A stretch of DNA of 5,436 bases from Deltaproteobacteria bacterium (GTDB lineage: Bacteria > Desulfobacterota > Desulfobulbia > Desulfobulbales > SURF-16). The number at the start of each line of letters is the position of its first letter. Position 1 is the stretch's first letter. The stretch covers positions 1 through 5,436 of the forward strand of contig JAOZSN010000174.1 of the NCBI GenBank assembly GCA_029939635.1, read 5' to 3'. Under the pieces are notes generated by a model that had not been told where the DNA came from, did no database searches, and saw nothing but the letters and a program-made list of their open reading frames with translations. A program made the position numbers and the translations under genes. Of the stretch, positions 1-5,436 are shown in pieces.

Positions 1-20
1 TACATAGGTAATTATTTATT

Positions 21-2336
21 ATGTCCAGCCAGAAGTTTGCAGTTGTTTTTCCACTTTCTATTTTTCGATGTATCTTTCTCTTTCTTGTTTTTCTCTGCTT
101 CTTTCTTCCCCTAAGTGTACATGGCCACCCTCAGATTGGCCTGGTGCTCAGTGGCGGTGGTGCCCGAGGTGGTGCCCATCTAGGTGTTATCCAGGTTTTA
201 GAGGAAAAAAGGATTCCTATTGCTGGTATTGTTGGTACCAGCATGGGAGCCCTTGTTGGAGGGTTGTATGCCGGTGGCATGGGCTCTGATGAGCTCTATT
301 CCCTCCTCACTGAGACAAAATGGGATGACTATATTGCCATTTCCTATGATCGCAGTCTGCTGCCTTTTCGTCGGAAATTGTTGGAACGTGATTTCCCTGG
401 TCAGCTCAAGGTCGGGGTGGATAGCGCTAATAATATCGGTGTTGGGACTGGCCTCTTCAAGCGCCAGATGATGTTGCAGTTTTTGCAAAAAAAGACCCTT
501 CCTGTTGCCCAGATTAATGATTTTGATCAGCTGGAAATCCCCTATCGTGCCGTGGCCTGCAACCTTGAGAATGGTGATACTGTTGTCCTTAAGTCTGGCT
601 CCTTGGCTGAATCAATCTATGCCTCTATGTCCATTCCAGGTGGTTTTGAACCCATTACCATCAATGATACCATTCTGGTTGATGGCGGAATCTCTGATAA
701 TCTTCCTGTTGATGTTATGCGTCAAGAGATGGATATGGATATCCTTATTGTGGTGGACATAAGCACGCCATTTGATAAGGATGCCCGTTTTTCCAATTTG
801 CTTGCTGTTCTTGGTCAACTCTCCAATATTCTCATGCGCAAGAATGTTAATGATGTCATCCTCACCCTGAAAGACAATGAGATTCTTATCTCCCCTGATC
901 TCACTGGCTATACCCCCTTGGATGCGCATAAATATAGGGAGATTATCAAGATTGGCGCAGACACGACTGCTGCCGAGTATGAGCAGAAACTCACTCCCTA
1001 TACATTGTCAGCGGCTGAGTATGAGGAGTATCGTCGGGTCCACCGCTCCCCACCCGTCTATGAACCTCCCGTTATTTGCGCCCTTACGTTAGATAATGAA
1101 ACATTCCTCCATGACGAGACCATTTTGCGTTTTCTCCATCATCATGAAGGACAGCCCTTGGATGCAGATTTGCTCGATGAGGATTTACTGGCAATCTACA
1201 GTTTGGGGCTTTTTGATGATGTCACCTATGAAATTGGCCAGGATGCTGCTGGTACTACTCTTAATGTGTCTACCCTGCCCAGTTGGGACAGCAATGGTCA
1301 GCTCAAATTTGCCTTTGGCTTTGAGGATGATTTTAGCGGCACTAGCGATTATTTGGTGCGGTTTGAATATGTTATGTTCGGTCTGAATAGCTATGCTGGT
1401 GAGTGGCGTACTCGCCTGACCTTTGGCCAGGAAAAGCTGATTTTTAGTGAACTTTATCAGCCTTTGGATCTGGATCATTTCTTTTATCTCCGCCCAGATA
1501 TCTTTTATCGCAATAAACAGGTCTATATTTCTCCTACCATCATTGGCAGCCACACCATTGAGGCTGACCTTGATGAGTCTGTTCCTGCCTCAGTCACCGA
1601 GTATGGTGCCACTTTAGGACTTGGTGTTAACCTTAATCGCACGATGCAGTTTGAGATCGGCACAGTGGTCAAAGATGTGGAGCCCAGTATCAGTTTTATT
1701 GCAGTGGATACATCCGGAGCCAGATTTGTCAACAATACGGAACATCAGAAATCAGTGGTGGCCTATGCCCAGCTCATCATTGATTCGATGAGTCATCCCT
1801 TTTTTCCCAACAAGGGCCATGGGGCAGAACTACGCTGGTCTCGTCAGATGGTGGAATGGGGCAGTGAGATGGATTTCTCGCAAGCCTCTTTTCGGGGCCA
1901 GGGAGCATACAGCTTAGGGCGTCATACCCTGTTGCCTCGTGTCAAATATGGTAAGACCTTCACGGCTGAAAATTTTGATAGTTCCCAAGATCTCACCACC
2001 TTCTATACCTTAGGTGGTCTCTTTAATCTCTCCGGCCTGCCCACCAATGCTGTGTCTGGCGATCATGCTGCCTTTGGTGCTTTGCTTTATCGCTATAGTC
2101 TTTCCGATAGTGGTTTCTTTGGTACCCTGGGGATGCCACTCTACAGCGGTTTCAGTCTGGAGGCTGGTGAAACCTGGTATAAGGAACATGGTGCTGAATT
2201 CAGGAGTGATAATATTATCTACGCTGGCAGCATCTACTTGGCTGCTGATACTTTCCTTGGTCCCTTTTATTTAGGCCTGGGTTTGGCTGATGAGCAGTAT
2301 TGGAGCCTTTATTTCTCTTTGGGCGCTACGTTTTAA
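21..2336 (+). CDS. Patatin-like phospholipase with POTRA and Omp85 barrel (type Vd autotransporter, PlpD-like)
   Basis: The 771-residue protein has a long hydrophobic signal peptide (about 1-35, likely cleaved after VHG). A patatin lipase domain follows (about 37-250) with oxyanion loop SGGGARGG (44-51), nucleophile elbow GTSMG (72-76, Ser74) and DGG (221-223, Asp221), so the Ser-Asp dyad is intact. After a linker come one POTRA-like domain (about 350-420, including LLAIYSLGLFDDVTYEI) and a barrel of alternating-residue strands (about 425-771) ending in Phe, as outer-membrane proteins do. GGLFNLSGL (665-673) sits where Omp85 proteins carry their conserved loop motif; the usual VRG arginine is absent, as I recall for patatin-type members. 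By family knowledge the barrel anchors the protein and displays or exports a phospholipase A domain; substrate is unknown. Length is close to PlpD. The ATG is the only one placing the signal peptide at the N-terminus; its ribosome site is weak (AGG at 6-8). The 160-nt gap downstream suggests a separate unit. Architecture is sure; surface secretion is inferred. Confidence 0.95.
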   Translation: MSSQKFAVVFPLSIFRCIFLFLVFLCFFLPLSVHGHPQIGLVLSGGGARGGAHLGVIQVLEEKRIPIAGIVGTSMGALVGGLYAGGMGSDELYSLLTETKWDDYIAISYDRSLLPFRRKLLERDFPGQLKVGVDSANNIGVGTGLFKRQMMLQFLQKKTLPVAQINDFDQLEIPYRAVACNLENGDTVVLKSGSLAESIYASMSIPGGFEPITINDTILVDGGISDNLPVDVMRQEMDMDILIVVDISTPFDKDARFSNLLAVLGQLSNILMRKNVNDVILTLKDNEILISPDLTGYTPLDAHKYREIIKIGADTTAAEYEQKLTPYTLSAAEYEEYRRVHRSPPVYEPPVICALTLDNETFLHDETILRFLHHHEGQPLDADLLDEDLLAIYSLGLFDDVTYEIGQDAAGTTLNVSTLPSWDSNGQLKFAFGFEDDFSGTSDYLVRFEYVMFGLNSYAGEWRTRLTFGQEKLIFSELYQPLDLDHFFYLRPDIFYRNKQVYISPTIIGSHTIEADLDESVPASVTEYGATLGLGVNLNRTMQFEIGTVVKDVEPSISFIAVDTSGARFVNNTEHQKSVVAYAQLIIDSMSHPFFPNKGHGAELRWSRQMVEWGSEMDFSQASFRGQGAYSLGRHTLLPRVKYGKTFTAENFDSSQDLTTFYTLGGLFNLSGLPTNAVSGDHAAFGALLYRYSLSDSGFFGTLGMPLYSGFSLEAGETWYKEHGAEFRSDNIIYAGSIYLAADTFLGPFYLGLGLADEQYWSLYFSLGATF

Positions 2337-2342
2337 TTACCC

Positions 2343-2371
2343 CCGGTATCATCCCGTGATGAAATAACTGG
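2343..2371 (+). terminator. Bulged hairpin just after the patatin gene, possible weak terminator
   Basis: Starting seven bases after the patatin stop, CCGGTATCATC can pair with GATGAAATAACTGG around a CCGT loop. This gives about eleven pairs with two bulges in the right arm. No T-run follows (the next bases are ttgtattact), so it does not meet the intrinsic-terminator pattern. It may be a 3'-end stabilising hairpin, a Rho-assisted site or chance. Confidence 0.25.
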
Positions 2372-2417
2372 TTGTATTACTATATGTTTCTGGTTAGGTT
2401 TTGCTTTCTATCCCCCC

Positions 2418-2449
2418 TGGTTCTGCCACTGAAATTGTTGTATTAAAAT
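2418..2449 (+). promoter_or_regulatory. Candidate promoter for the htrA-Kazal-mltF unit
   Basis: The 160-nt gap before the protease gene is the only sizeable non-coding stretch upstream of the three-gene group, so its promoter is expected here. The best -10-like bases are TATTAA/TAAAAT at 2441-2449, about 50 nt before the start codon. The corresponding -35 region (TGGTTC at 2418-2423) is a poor match. Neither a sigma-54 nor a sigma-E consensus is convincing. The call rests mainly on position and AT-richness. Confidence 0.25.
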
Positions 2450-2470
2450 GGTAAACGTAAACCGTTAACC
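2450..2470 (+). promoter_or_regulatory. Inverted repeat with embedded GTAAAC tandem, candidate operator
   Basis: GGTAAACG (2450-2457) and CGTTAACC (2463-2470) form an inverted repeat with one mismatch and a five-base spacer. The same stretch contains the tandem GTAAAC GTAAAC (2451-2462). It lies right after the -10-like sequence and 26 bases before the protease start codon, a usual place for a repressor or activator site or a 5'-UTR hairpin. GTAAA is the half-site of CpxR, which controls degP in enterobacteria, but CpxR sites have five bases between half-sites and here there is one. A Cpx assignment is therefore not supported. Confidence 0.3.
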
Positions 2471-2496
2471 TTCATACACACAATGGAGTCTTTATT

Positions 2497-3540
2497 ATGC
2501 GTTATCTCACTACTTCCCTGTCTCTGTGGCTTGCTGTTTTTCTGTTTCCTTTCCTTGTTTCAGCTCAATCCCTGCCAGATCTCTTTGATATGGTCAATCC
2601 CGCTGTGGTGGATATCTTATCCATCTCAGAGACATCGGTGGCTGTTTCACAGGATGAAATAGATGATGTCAAGGTGGCCAGTGGTGACCAGGGTTCTGGT
2701 ATTCTCATTGATAATGAAGGAACTATTCTCACCGCCTCCCATGTGATCCAGACTGCAGAAGAGGTCACTGTTACCTTCTTGGATGGCCAAACATCAAAGG
2801 CCAAGGTGATAGCCTCGGCCCATTATGGTGATATTGCCTTGATTAAGCTGACCGAAAAGGTCAACCTACCTACACCTGCCGTGCTGGCAGATTCAGACAA
2901 GGTTCGCGTTGGCGAGAAGGTCTTTGTGGTTGGCGCGCCTTTTGGCTATAGCCACTCTTTGAGTGTCGGTCATATTAGCTCACGCTTTCATACCCCTGCC
3001 ATGCTAGGTAGTGGAACCATGGAGGTATTTCAGACCGATGCTGCTATGAATCCAGGCAATTCTGGCGGACCTCTTTTTAATATGCAGGGTGAGGTCATTG
3101 GCATTGCCAGCCACATTAGAAGTTCTGCTGGTGCCTTCAATGGCATTGCCTTTGCTGTCACCACCAACCAGTGCGTGGCCTTAATGGACAGGGTAGAGAC
3201 CTGGTCGGGCATTGAAGGAGTTCTTGTCAGTGATCGTCTTGCCCGCCTGTTCAATATTCCCCAAGAATTTGGTTTCCTGGTGGAGAGTGTGTCTGGTGCC
3301 TCGTGGGGTGGCAAGATTGGTCTGAAACCAAGTACTCTGTCAATTACTATTAATGGCGAAGAAATGCTGGTGGGAGGCGATATTATTCTCAAGGTGGGTG
3401 ATTTGGTGGTGAATAATGATCCACAGTTTTACACTGAGTTGCGTGATTATTTATACGCCCTCAACCAGAGCGGCAAAAAGGTGACGGTGGATGTTTTACG
3501 TAATGGTAAAGTGCTTACCCTGCCGGAGAAAGGGGAGTAA
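2497..3540 (+). CDS. HtrA/Deg-type periplasmic serine protease with a single PDZ domain (S1C family)
   Basis: The 347-residue protein begins with a signal peptide (1-23, likely cut at VSA/Q). The trypsin-fold domain spans about 60-225 with an intact triad: His82 in TASHVI, Asp112 in YGDIALIKL and Ser189 in NPGNSGGPLFN. A single C-terminal PDZ domain follows (about 240-340), with the FGFL carboxylate-loop region (258-261) and the segment GLKPSTLSITINGEEMLVGG, a version with an extra strand before GGDII seen in some S1C proteases. HtrA proteins degrade or refold damaged envelope proteins, usually as trimers. Length is close to DegS and shorter than DegP, but an apparently cleavable signal peptide suggests a soluble periplasmic enzyme and not an anchored DegS. 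The ribosome site GGAG (2485-2488), eight bases before ATG, fixes the start. It heads a probable operon: the next start codon is four bases after its stop. Catalytic class is certain; DegP, DegQ or DegS orthology is not assigned. Confidence 0.95.
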   Translation: MRYLTTSLSLWLAVFLFPFLVSAQSLPDLFDMVNPAVVDILSISETSVAVSQDEIDDVKVASGDQGSGILIDNEGTILTASHVIQTAEEVTVTFLDGQTSKAKVIASAHYGDIALIKLTEKVNLPTPAVLADSDKVRVGEKVFVVGAPFGYSHSLSVGHISSRFHTPAMLGSGTMEVFQTDAAMNPGNSGGPLFNMQGEVIGIASHIRSSAGAFNGIAFAVTTNQCVALMDRVETWSGIEGVLVSDRLARLFNIPQEFGFLVESVSGASWGGKIGLKPSTLSITINGEEMLVGGDIILKVGDLVVNNDPQFYTELRDYLYALNQSGKKVTVDVLRNGKVLTLPEKGE

Positions 3541-3544
3541 GTAC

Positions 3545-3802
3545 ATGGCAACGTATAGAGGGTTCTTTTACGTACTCACGGCACTGGCGATTTCGGGGTG
3601 TGCCCCTATATCGCTTGTATCGCCACTGAATAATACCATTGATTTAAGTCAATGCCAGGAGCCACGACCTCAGGTATGTACCAGTGACTATATGCCTGTG
3701 TGTGGCCAGCTGGCTGCTGGTTTACACAAGACATACCCTAATGGCTGTACGGCCTGTGTCGATCCTGCCGTCAGCGCTTTCAGGCCTGCTAGTTGTCAAT
3801 AG
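3545..3802 (+). CDS. Small lipoprotein with a Kazal-type serine protease inhibitor domain
   Basis: The 85-residue protein has a short lipoprotein signal with lipobox ISGC (16-19); Cys19 is the lipidation site, and Ala at +2 fits outer-membrane sorting by the E. coli rule. The mature part has six more cysteines, at 37, 45, 53, 68, 71 and 84, in Kazal order. The segment VCTSDYMPVCG followed by KTYPNGCTAC closely resembles avian ovomucoid domains. By homology the disulfides would be 37-71, 45-68 and 53-84, and the P1 reactive-site residue would be Ser47. The C3-to-Tyr spacing is four residues longer than the usual six, and the C5-C6 stretch is short. A strong Shine-Dalgarno AGGGGAG (3531-3537), seven bases before ATG, picks this start over an upstream in-frame ATG at 3491 inside the protease gene. 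The gene sits between the HtrA protease and mltF, 4 and 25 nt away. The fold is well supported; inhibitory activity and target are inferred, since some Kazal-like domains do not inhibit. Confidence 0.9.
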   Translation: MATYRGFFYVLTALAISGCAPISLVSPLNNTIDLSQCQEPRPQVCTSDYMPVCGQLAAGLHKTYPNGCTACVDPAVSAFRPASCQ

Positions 3803-3827
3803 CCCTTATGGGGATTTCCCACGCACC

Positions 3828-5288
3828 ATGACATCTCTTAAAACACTATATTCTCCTCTTTTACTTGGCATAACGCTGTTGCTAGTATGTGCCTGTGGTC
3901 AGAGTTCGGATTCTGCTTCATCCTCAGTACAAGCGATTCAAGAGCGCGGCAAATTAACGGTTTTAACAACCAACCTCCCCACCACCTACTATTATGATCG
4001 AGACAATCAACTCACCGGGCCTGAGTATGACATGACCCAGGCCTTTGCCGATGTTCTCCAGGTTGAGGTAGAGTATAAGGTCTATAATTCCACTAAAGAT
4101 GTCTTGCAGGGCTTACGTAACAAGGAGGGAGATCTGGCGGCAGCTGGGCTAACGGTAAATGACCTACGCAAAGAGGAGTTTGCCTATGGACCTGTCTATC
4201 AACAGACCGATGAACTCTTAATCTGTCGGCGTGGTACTAAGCGTATTCGCAATGAAAAAGATGCAGCTGGTTTGGCTATCATCGTAGCTGCTGACAGTAG
4301 TTATATTGATTCCTTGTCCAGCTACCCCGATATCAGCTGGACAGCAAGCTCTGAATATAACACTGCCATGCTCTTGGCCCAGGTTGCTGAGCAGAAAATT
4401 GAATGTACCATAAGTGACTCAACCCTCTATAATATTGAACGTCGGTATCATATGGAGTTGAAAAATCAATATACTCTGGCCAAGGGGTCACAGCTGGCCT
4501 GGATGTTGGCTAAAAACAACCCTACCCTGAAACAGGCCATGACTGATTTTTTTGCCAACTATCGCAAGCAGCGCCTGGGGCATACCCTTGATAAATATTA
4601 TGGTTTTGTTGAGGCCTTTGATTATGTTGATACCCATAAGTTTTTAGCCAGGGTAGAAACCAGGCTTCCCCCCTATAAAGAGTTTTTCATTGATGCCGCT
4701 CATAAAAATGGTATTGAACCAGCATTGCTGGCGGCCCAAAGTTATCAGGAATCCCATTGGAATAGAAAGGCCAAAAGCCCCACCGGCGTACGGGGCTTAA
4801 TGATGCTGACTCAACCTGTGGCCAAATCCTTGGGGGTGACAAATCGTCTCCATGCCTCCCAAAATATTTATGCCGGGGCCACGTTTCTCGCCAAGATGAA
4901 AAAGATGGTGGCCCATGTCCCAGAACCAGATCAGACCTGGTTAGCTCTTGCCGCTTACAATATTGGTCGTGGTCATTTTCGTGATGCCCAATCCCTGGCC
5001 AAAAAACTAGCTAAAGACCCTGACCAATGGCATGAGATGAAAGATGTCCTCCCATTGTTGGCTCAGAAGAAATATTATAAAGATCTGCGCTACGGCTATG
5101 CGCGTGGCAATGAACCTGTACGCTATGTGGCACGGGTCAGAAGCTACGAAGAGTTATTGTATCGTCATTTTGCCGCTATAGGCGCAAAAAGTAGTTATTC
5201 AAGGTGCCCAGTAGTAAGTACTAATGATCCAATTAAAACGCATAGCAGTCATTTAGGCTTTATTTCGGGCTTAAACAACTCTTTTTAA
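3828..5288 (+). CDS. mltF: Membrane-bound lytic murein transglycosylase F
   Basis: The 486-residue lipoprotein has a hydrophobic signal ending in VCAC, with Cys23 lipidated and Gly at +2 (outer-membrane sorting). Residues about 34-262 are a family-3 solute-binding-protein-like domain, from QERGKLTVLTTNLP through EYDMTQAFADVL and GDLAAAGLTV. Residues about 265-450 are the SLT lysozyme-like domain, with catalytic Glu308 in YQESHW, then SPTGVRGLMMLT (317-328), LAAYNIGRGH (374-383) and YGYARG (422-427). These blocks match E. coli MltF (518 residues) in order and wording. The enzyme cleaves the MurNAc-GlcNAc bond of peptidoglycan, leaving 1,6-anhydro-MurNAc; the first domain is thought to be regulatory. 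This ATG is the only one placing the lipoprotein signal at the N-terminus; the longer reading from 3684 runs through the Kazal gene. The ribosome site is modest (GGGGA at 3810-3814, 13 bases upstream), so coupling to the preceding gene is likely. The last ~32 residues are atypical and may be a frameshift product. Confidence 0.95.
   Translation: MTSLKTLYSPLLLGITLLLVCACGQSSDSASSSVQAIQERGKLTVLTTNLPTTYYYDRDNQLTGPEYDMTQAFADVLQVEVEYKVYNSTKDVLQGLRNKEGDLAAAGLTVNDLRKEEFAYGPVYQQTDELLICRRGTKRIRNEKDAAGLAIIVAADSSYIDSLSSYPDISWTASSEYNTAMLLAQVAEQKIECTISDSTLYNIERRYHMELKNQYTLAKGSQLAWMLAKNNPTLKQAMTDFFANYRKQRLGHTLDKYYGFVEAFDYVDTHKFLARVETRLPPYKEFFIDAAHKNGIEPALLAAQSYQESHWNRKAKSPTGVRGLMMLTQPVAKSLGVTNRLHASQNIYAGATFLAKMKKMVAHVPEPDQTWLALAAYNIGRGHFRDAQSLAKKLAKDPDQWHEMKDVLPLLAQKKYYKDLRYGYARGNEPVRYVARVRSYEELLYRHFAAIGAKSSYSRCPVVSTNDPIKTHSSHLGFISGLNNSF
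5252..5286 (+). terminator. Weak stem plus T-run overlapping the annotated 3' end of mltF
   Basis: TTTAGGC (5252-5258) can pair with GCTTAAA (5269-5275), seven pairs including one G-U, over a ten-base loop. A T5 run follows at 5282-5286. The stem is AU-rich and six bases separate it from the T-run, so it is a poor intrinsic terminator. Its location inside the last codons of mltF would be odd unless the gene really ended about 90 bases earlier. Confidence 0.25.
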
Positions 5289-5317
5289 TGCTAAAAAAGG
5301 CCGTTTAATAAACAGTG

Positions 5318-5344
5318 AATTGCTGGTAACCTGCCAATTTTATT
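5318..5344 (+). terminator. Imperfect hairpin followed by a T-rich stretch, possible operon terminator
   Basis: AATTGCTGG (5318-5326) can pair with CTGCCAATT (5331-5339) around a four-base loop, with one C-C mismatch and two G-U pairs. The following bases are ttatt. This could end the mltF transcript, but the stem is weak. The rest of 5289-5403 is AT-rich and I see no gene in it. Confidence 0.25.
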
Positions 5345-5403
5345 GATCAAAAGGTGTATTCACTTCCTGAAGTTGTCCCTTTTTCTAGGATGTTCTTGTC
5401 TTG

Positions 5404-5436
5404 TTACTCCCCTTGCTTGATCTTGGCAGCCAACGG
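5404..5436 (-). CDS. Possible C-terminal end of a convergent gene, cut by the window edge
   Basis: Read on the minus strand from the window edge, one frame is PLAAKIKQGE followed by TAA (complement of 5404-5406). This charged ending looks like a plausible protein C-terminus and would give a convergent arrangement with mltF across a 115-nt AT-rich gap. Ten codons cannot establish a gene, and the other strand also has a short open stretch from an ATG at 5390 that lacks a properly spaced ribosome site. Confidence 0.15.
   Translation of the reverse strand, partial: PLAAKIKQGE

Larger units (their letters stand above)
2497..5288 (+). other. Probable three-gene operon: HtrA protease, Kazal lipoprotein, MltF
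   Basis: The three genes are co-directional with gaps of 4 and 25 nt, no terminator-like hairpin between them, and a 160-nt non-coding gap only before the first. All products are exported. The second and third are lipoproteins predicted to sit on the outer membrane, facing the space where the protease and peptidoglycan are. Co-transcription is inferred from spacing alone. Confidence 0.65.

Noticed and set aside
1185..1553. Open minus-strand frame of 122 codons (also 198-488, 612-929 and 3030-3392)
   Set aside because: All lie antisense to well-supported genes with clear domains, show no recognisable motif, and arise from the codon pattern of the real gene.
2425..2440. Sigma-54-like promoter TGCCAC-N5-TTGTT
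   Set aside because: The GG at -24 and the GC at -12, which are nearly invariant in sigma-54 promoters, are both altered (GC and GT).
2451..2462. CpxR box upstream of htrA
   Set aside because: The half-sites are GTAAA-like but separated by one base where the CpxR consensus needs five.
3491..3544. Upstream start for the Kazal lipoprotein frame
   Set aside because: It lies within the protease coding region and adds 18 residues with extra cysteines ahead of the signal sequence. The ATG at 3545 has a strong Shine-Dalgarno at the right distance and gives a clean lipobox.
3684..3827. N-terminal extension of the mltF reading frame by 48 residues
   Set aside because: It overlaps the Kazal gene for 119 bases, has no family-like sequence, and would bury the lipoprotein signal and its lipobox inside the protein. 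The ATG at 3828 restores a normal lipoprotein start.
5362..5385. ACTTC-CT-GAAGT palindrome followed by T-run as a terminator
   Set aside because: The perfect stem would leave a two-base loop, and a relaxed loop leaves only a four-pair stem, too weak to call.
5390..5436. Start of a plus-strand gene (MFLSCYSPC...) at the window end
   Set aside because: Its only purine-rich stretch (AGG) abuts the ATG with no spacing, and only 15 codons are visible. The minus-strand ending is no better proven but needs no start signal.

Overview
The window reads as chromosomal DNA from a Gram-negative bacterium. All four complete genes lie on the plus strand and all encode exported cell-envelope proteins: one outer-membrane barrel protein, one periplasmic protease and two lipoproteins. 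Base composition looks moderate, a little under 50% GC by eye. A marine or sediment proteobacterium, possibly a Desulfobulbales-type deltaproteobacterium, would fit, but that is an impression from style and composition and not a placement. I see no mobile elements, tRNA or rRNA genes, CRISPR arrays or phage genes.

Layout: (1) 21-2336, a 771-residue patatin-POTRA-Omp85 barrel protein, the architecture of type Vd autotransporters (PlpD-like). (2) 2337-2496, a 160-nt gap with a bulged hairpin near the end of the first gene and, closer to the next gene, an AT-rich promoter-like stretch and a GGTAAACG/CGTTAACC inverted repeat. (3) 2497-3540, a short HtrA-type serine protease with one PDZ domain. 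(4) 3545-3802, an 85-residue lipoprotein whose mature part is a six-cysteine Kazal-type serine-protease-inhibitor domain. (5) 3828-5288, MltF, a lipoprotein lytic transglycosylase with a substrate-binding-protein-like domain followed by an SLT catalytic domain. (6) 5289-5436, an AT-rich non-coding end with a weak hairpin and perhaps the last codons of a minus-strand gene.

Genes 3-5 have gaps of 4 and 25 nt and probably form one transcription unit. Together they suggest an envelope quality-control and peptidoglycan-remodelling module. The most interesting point is a canonical-looking protease-inhibitor lipoprotein encoded directly behind a trypsin-fold protease and in front of a cell-wall lytic enzyme, which raises the idea of a protease/inhibitor pair governing wall turnover. 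The second point is MltF's C-terminus: an AT-rich tail of about 32 residues, unlike the family, which a single-base change in an A5 tract would remove.
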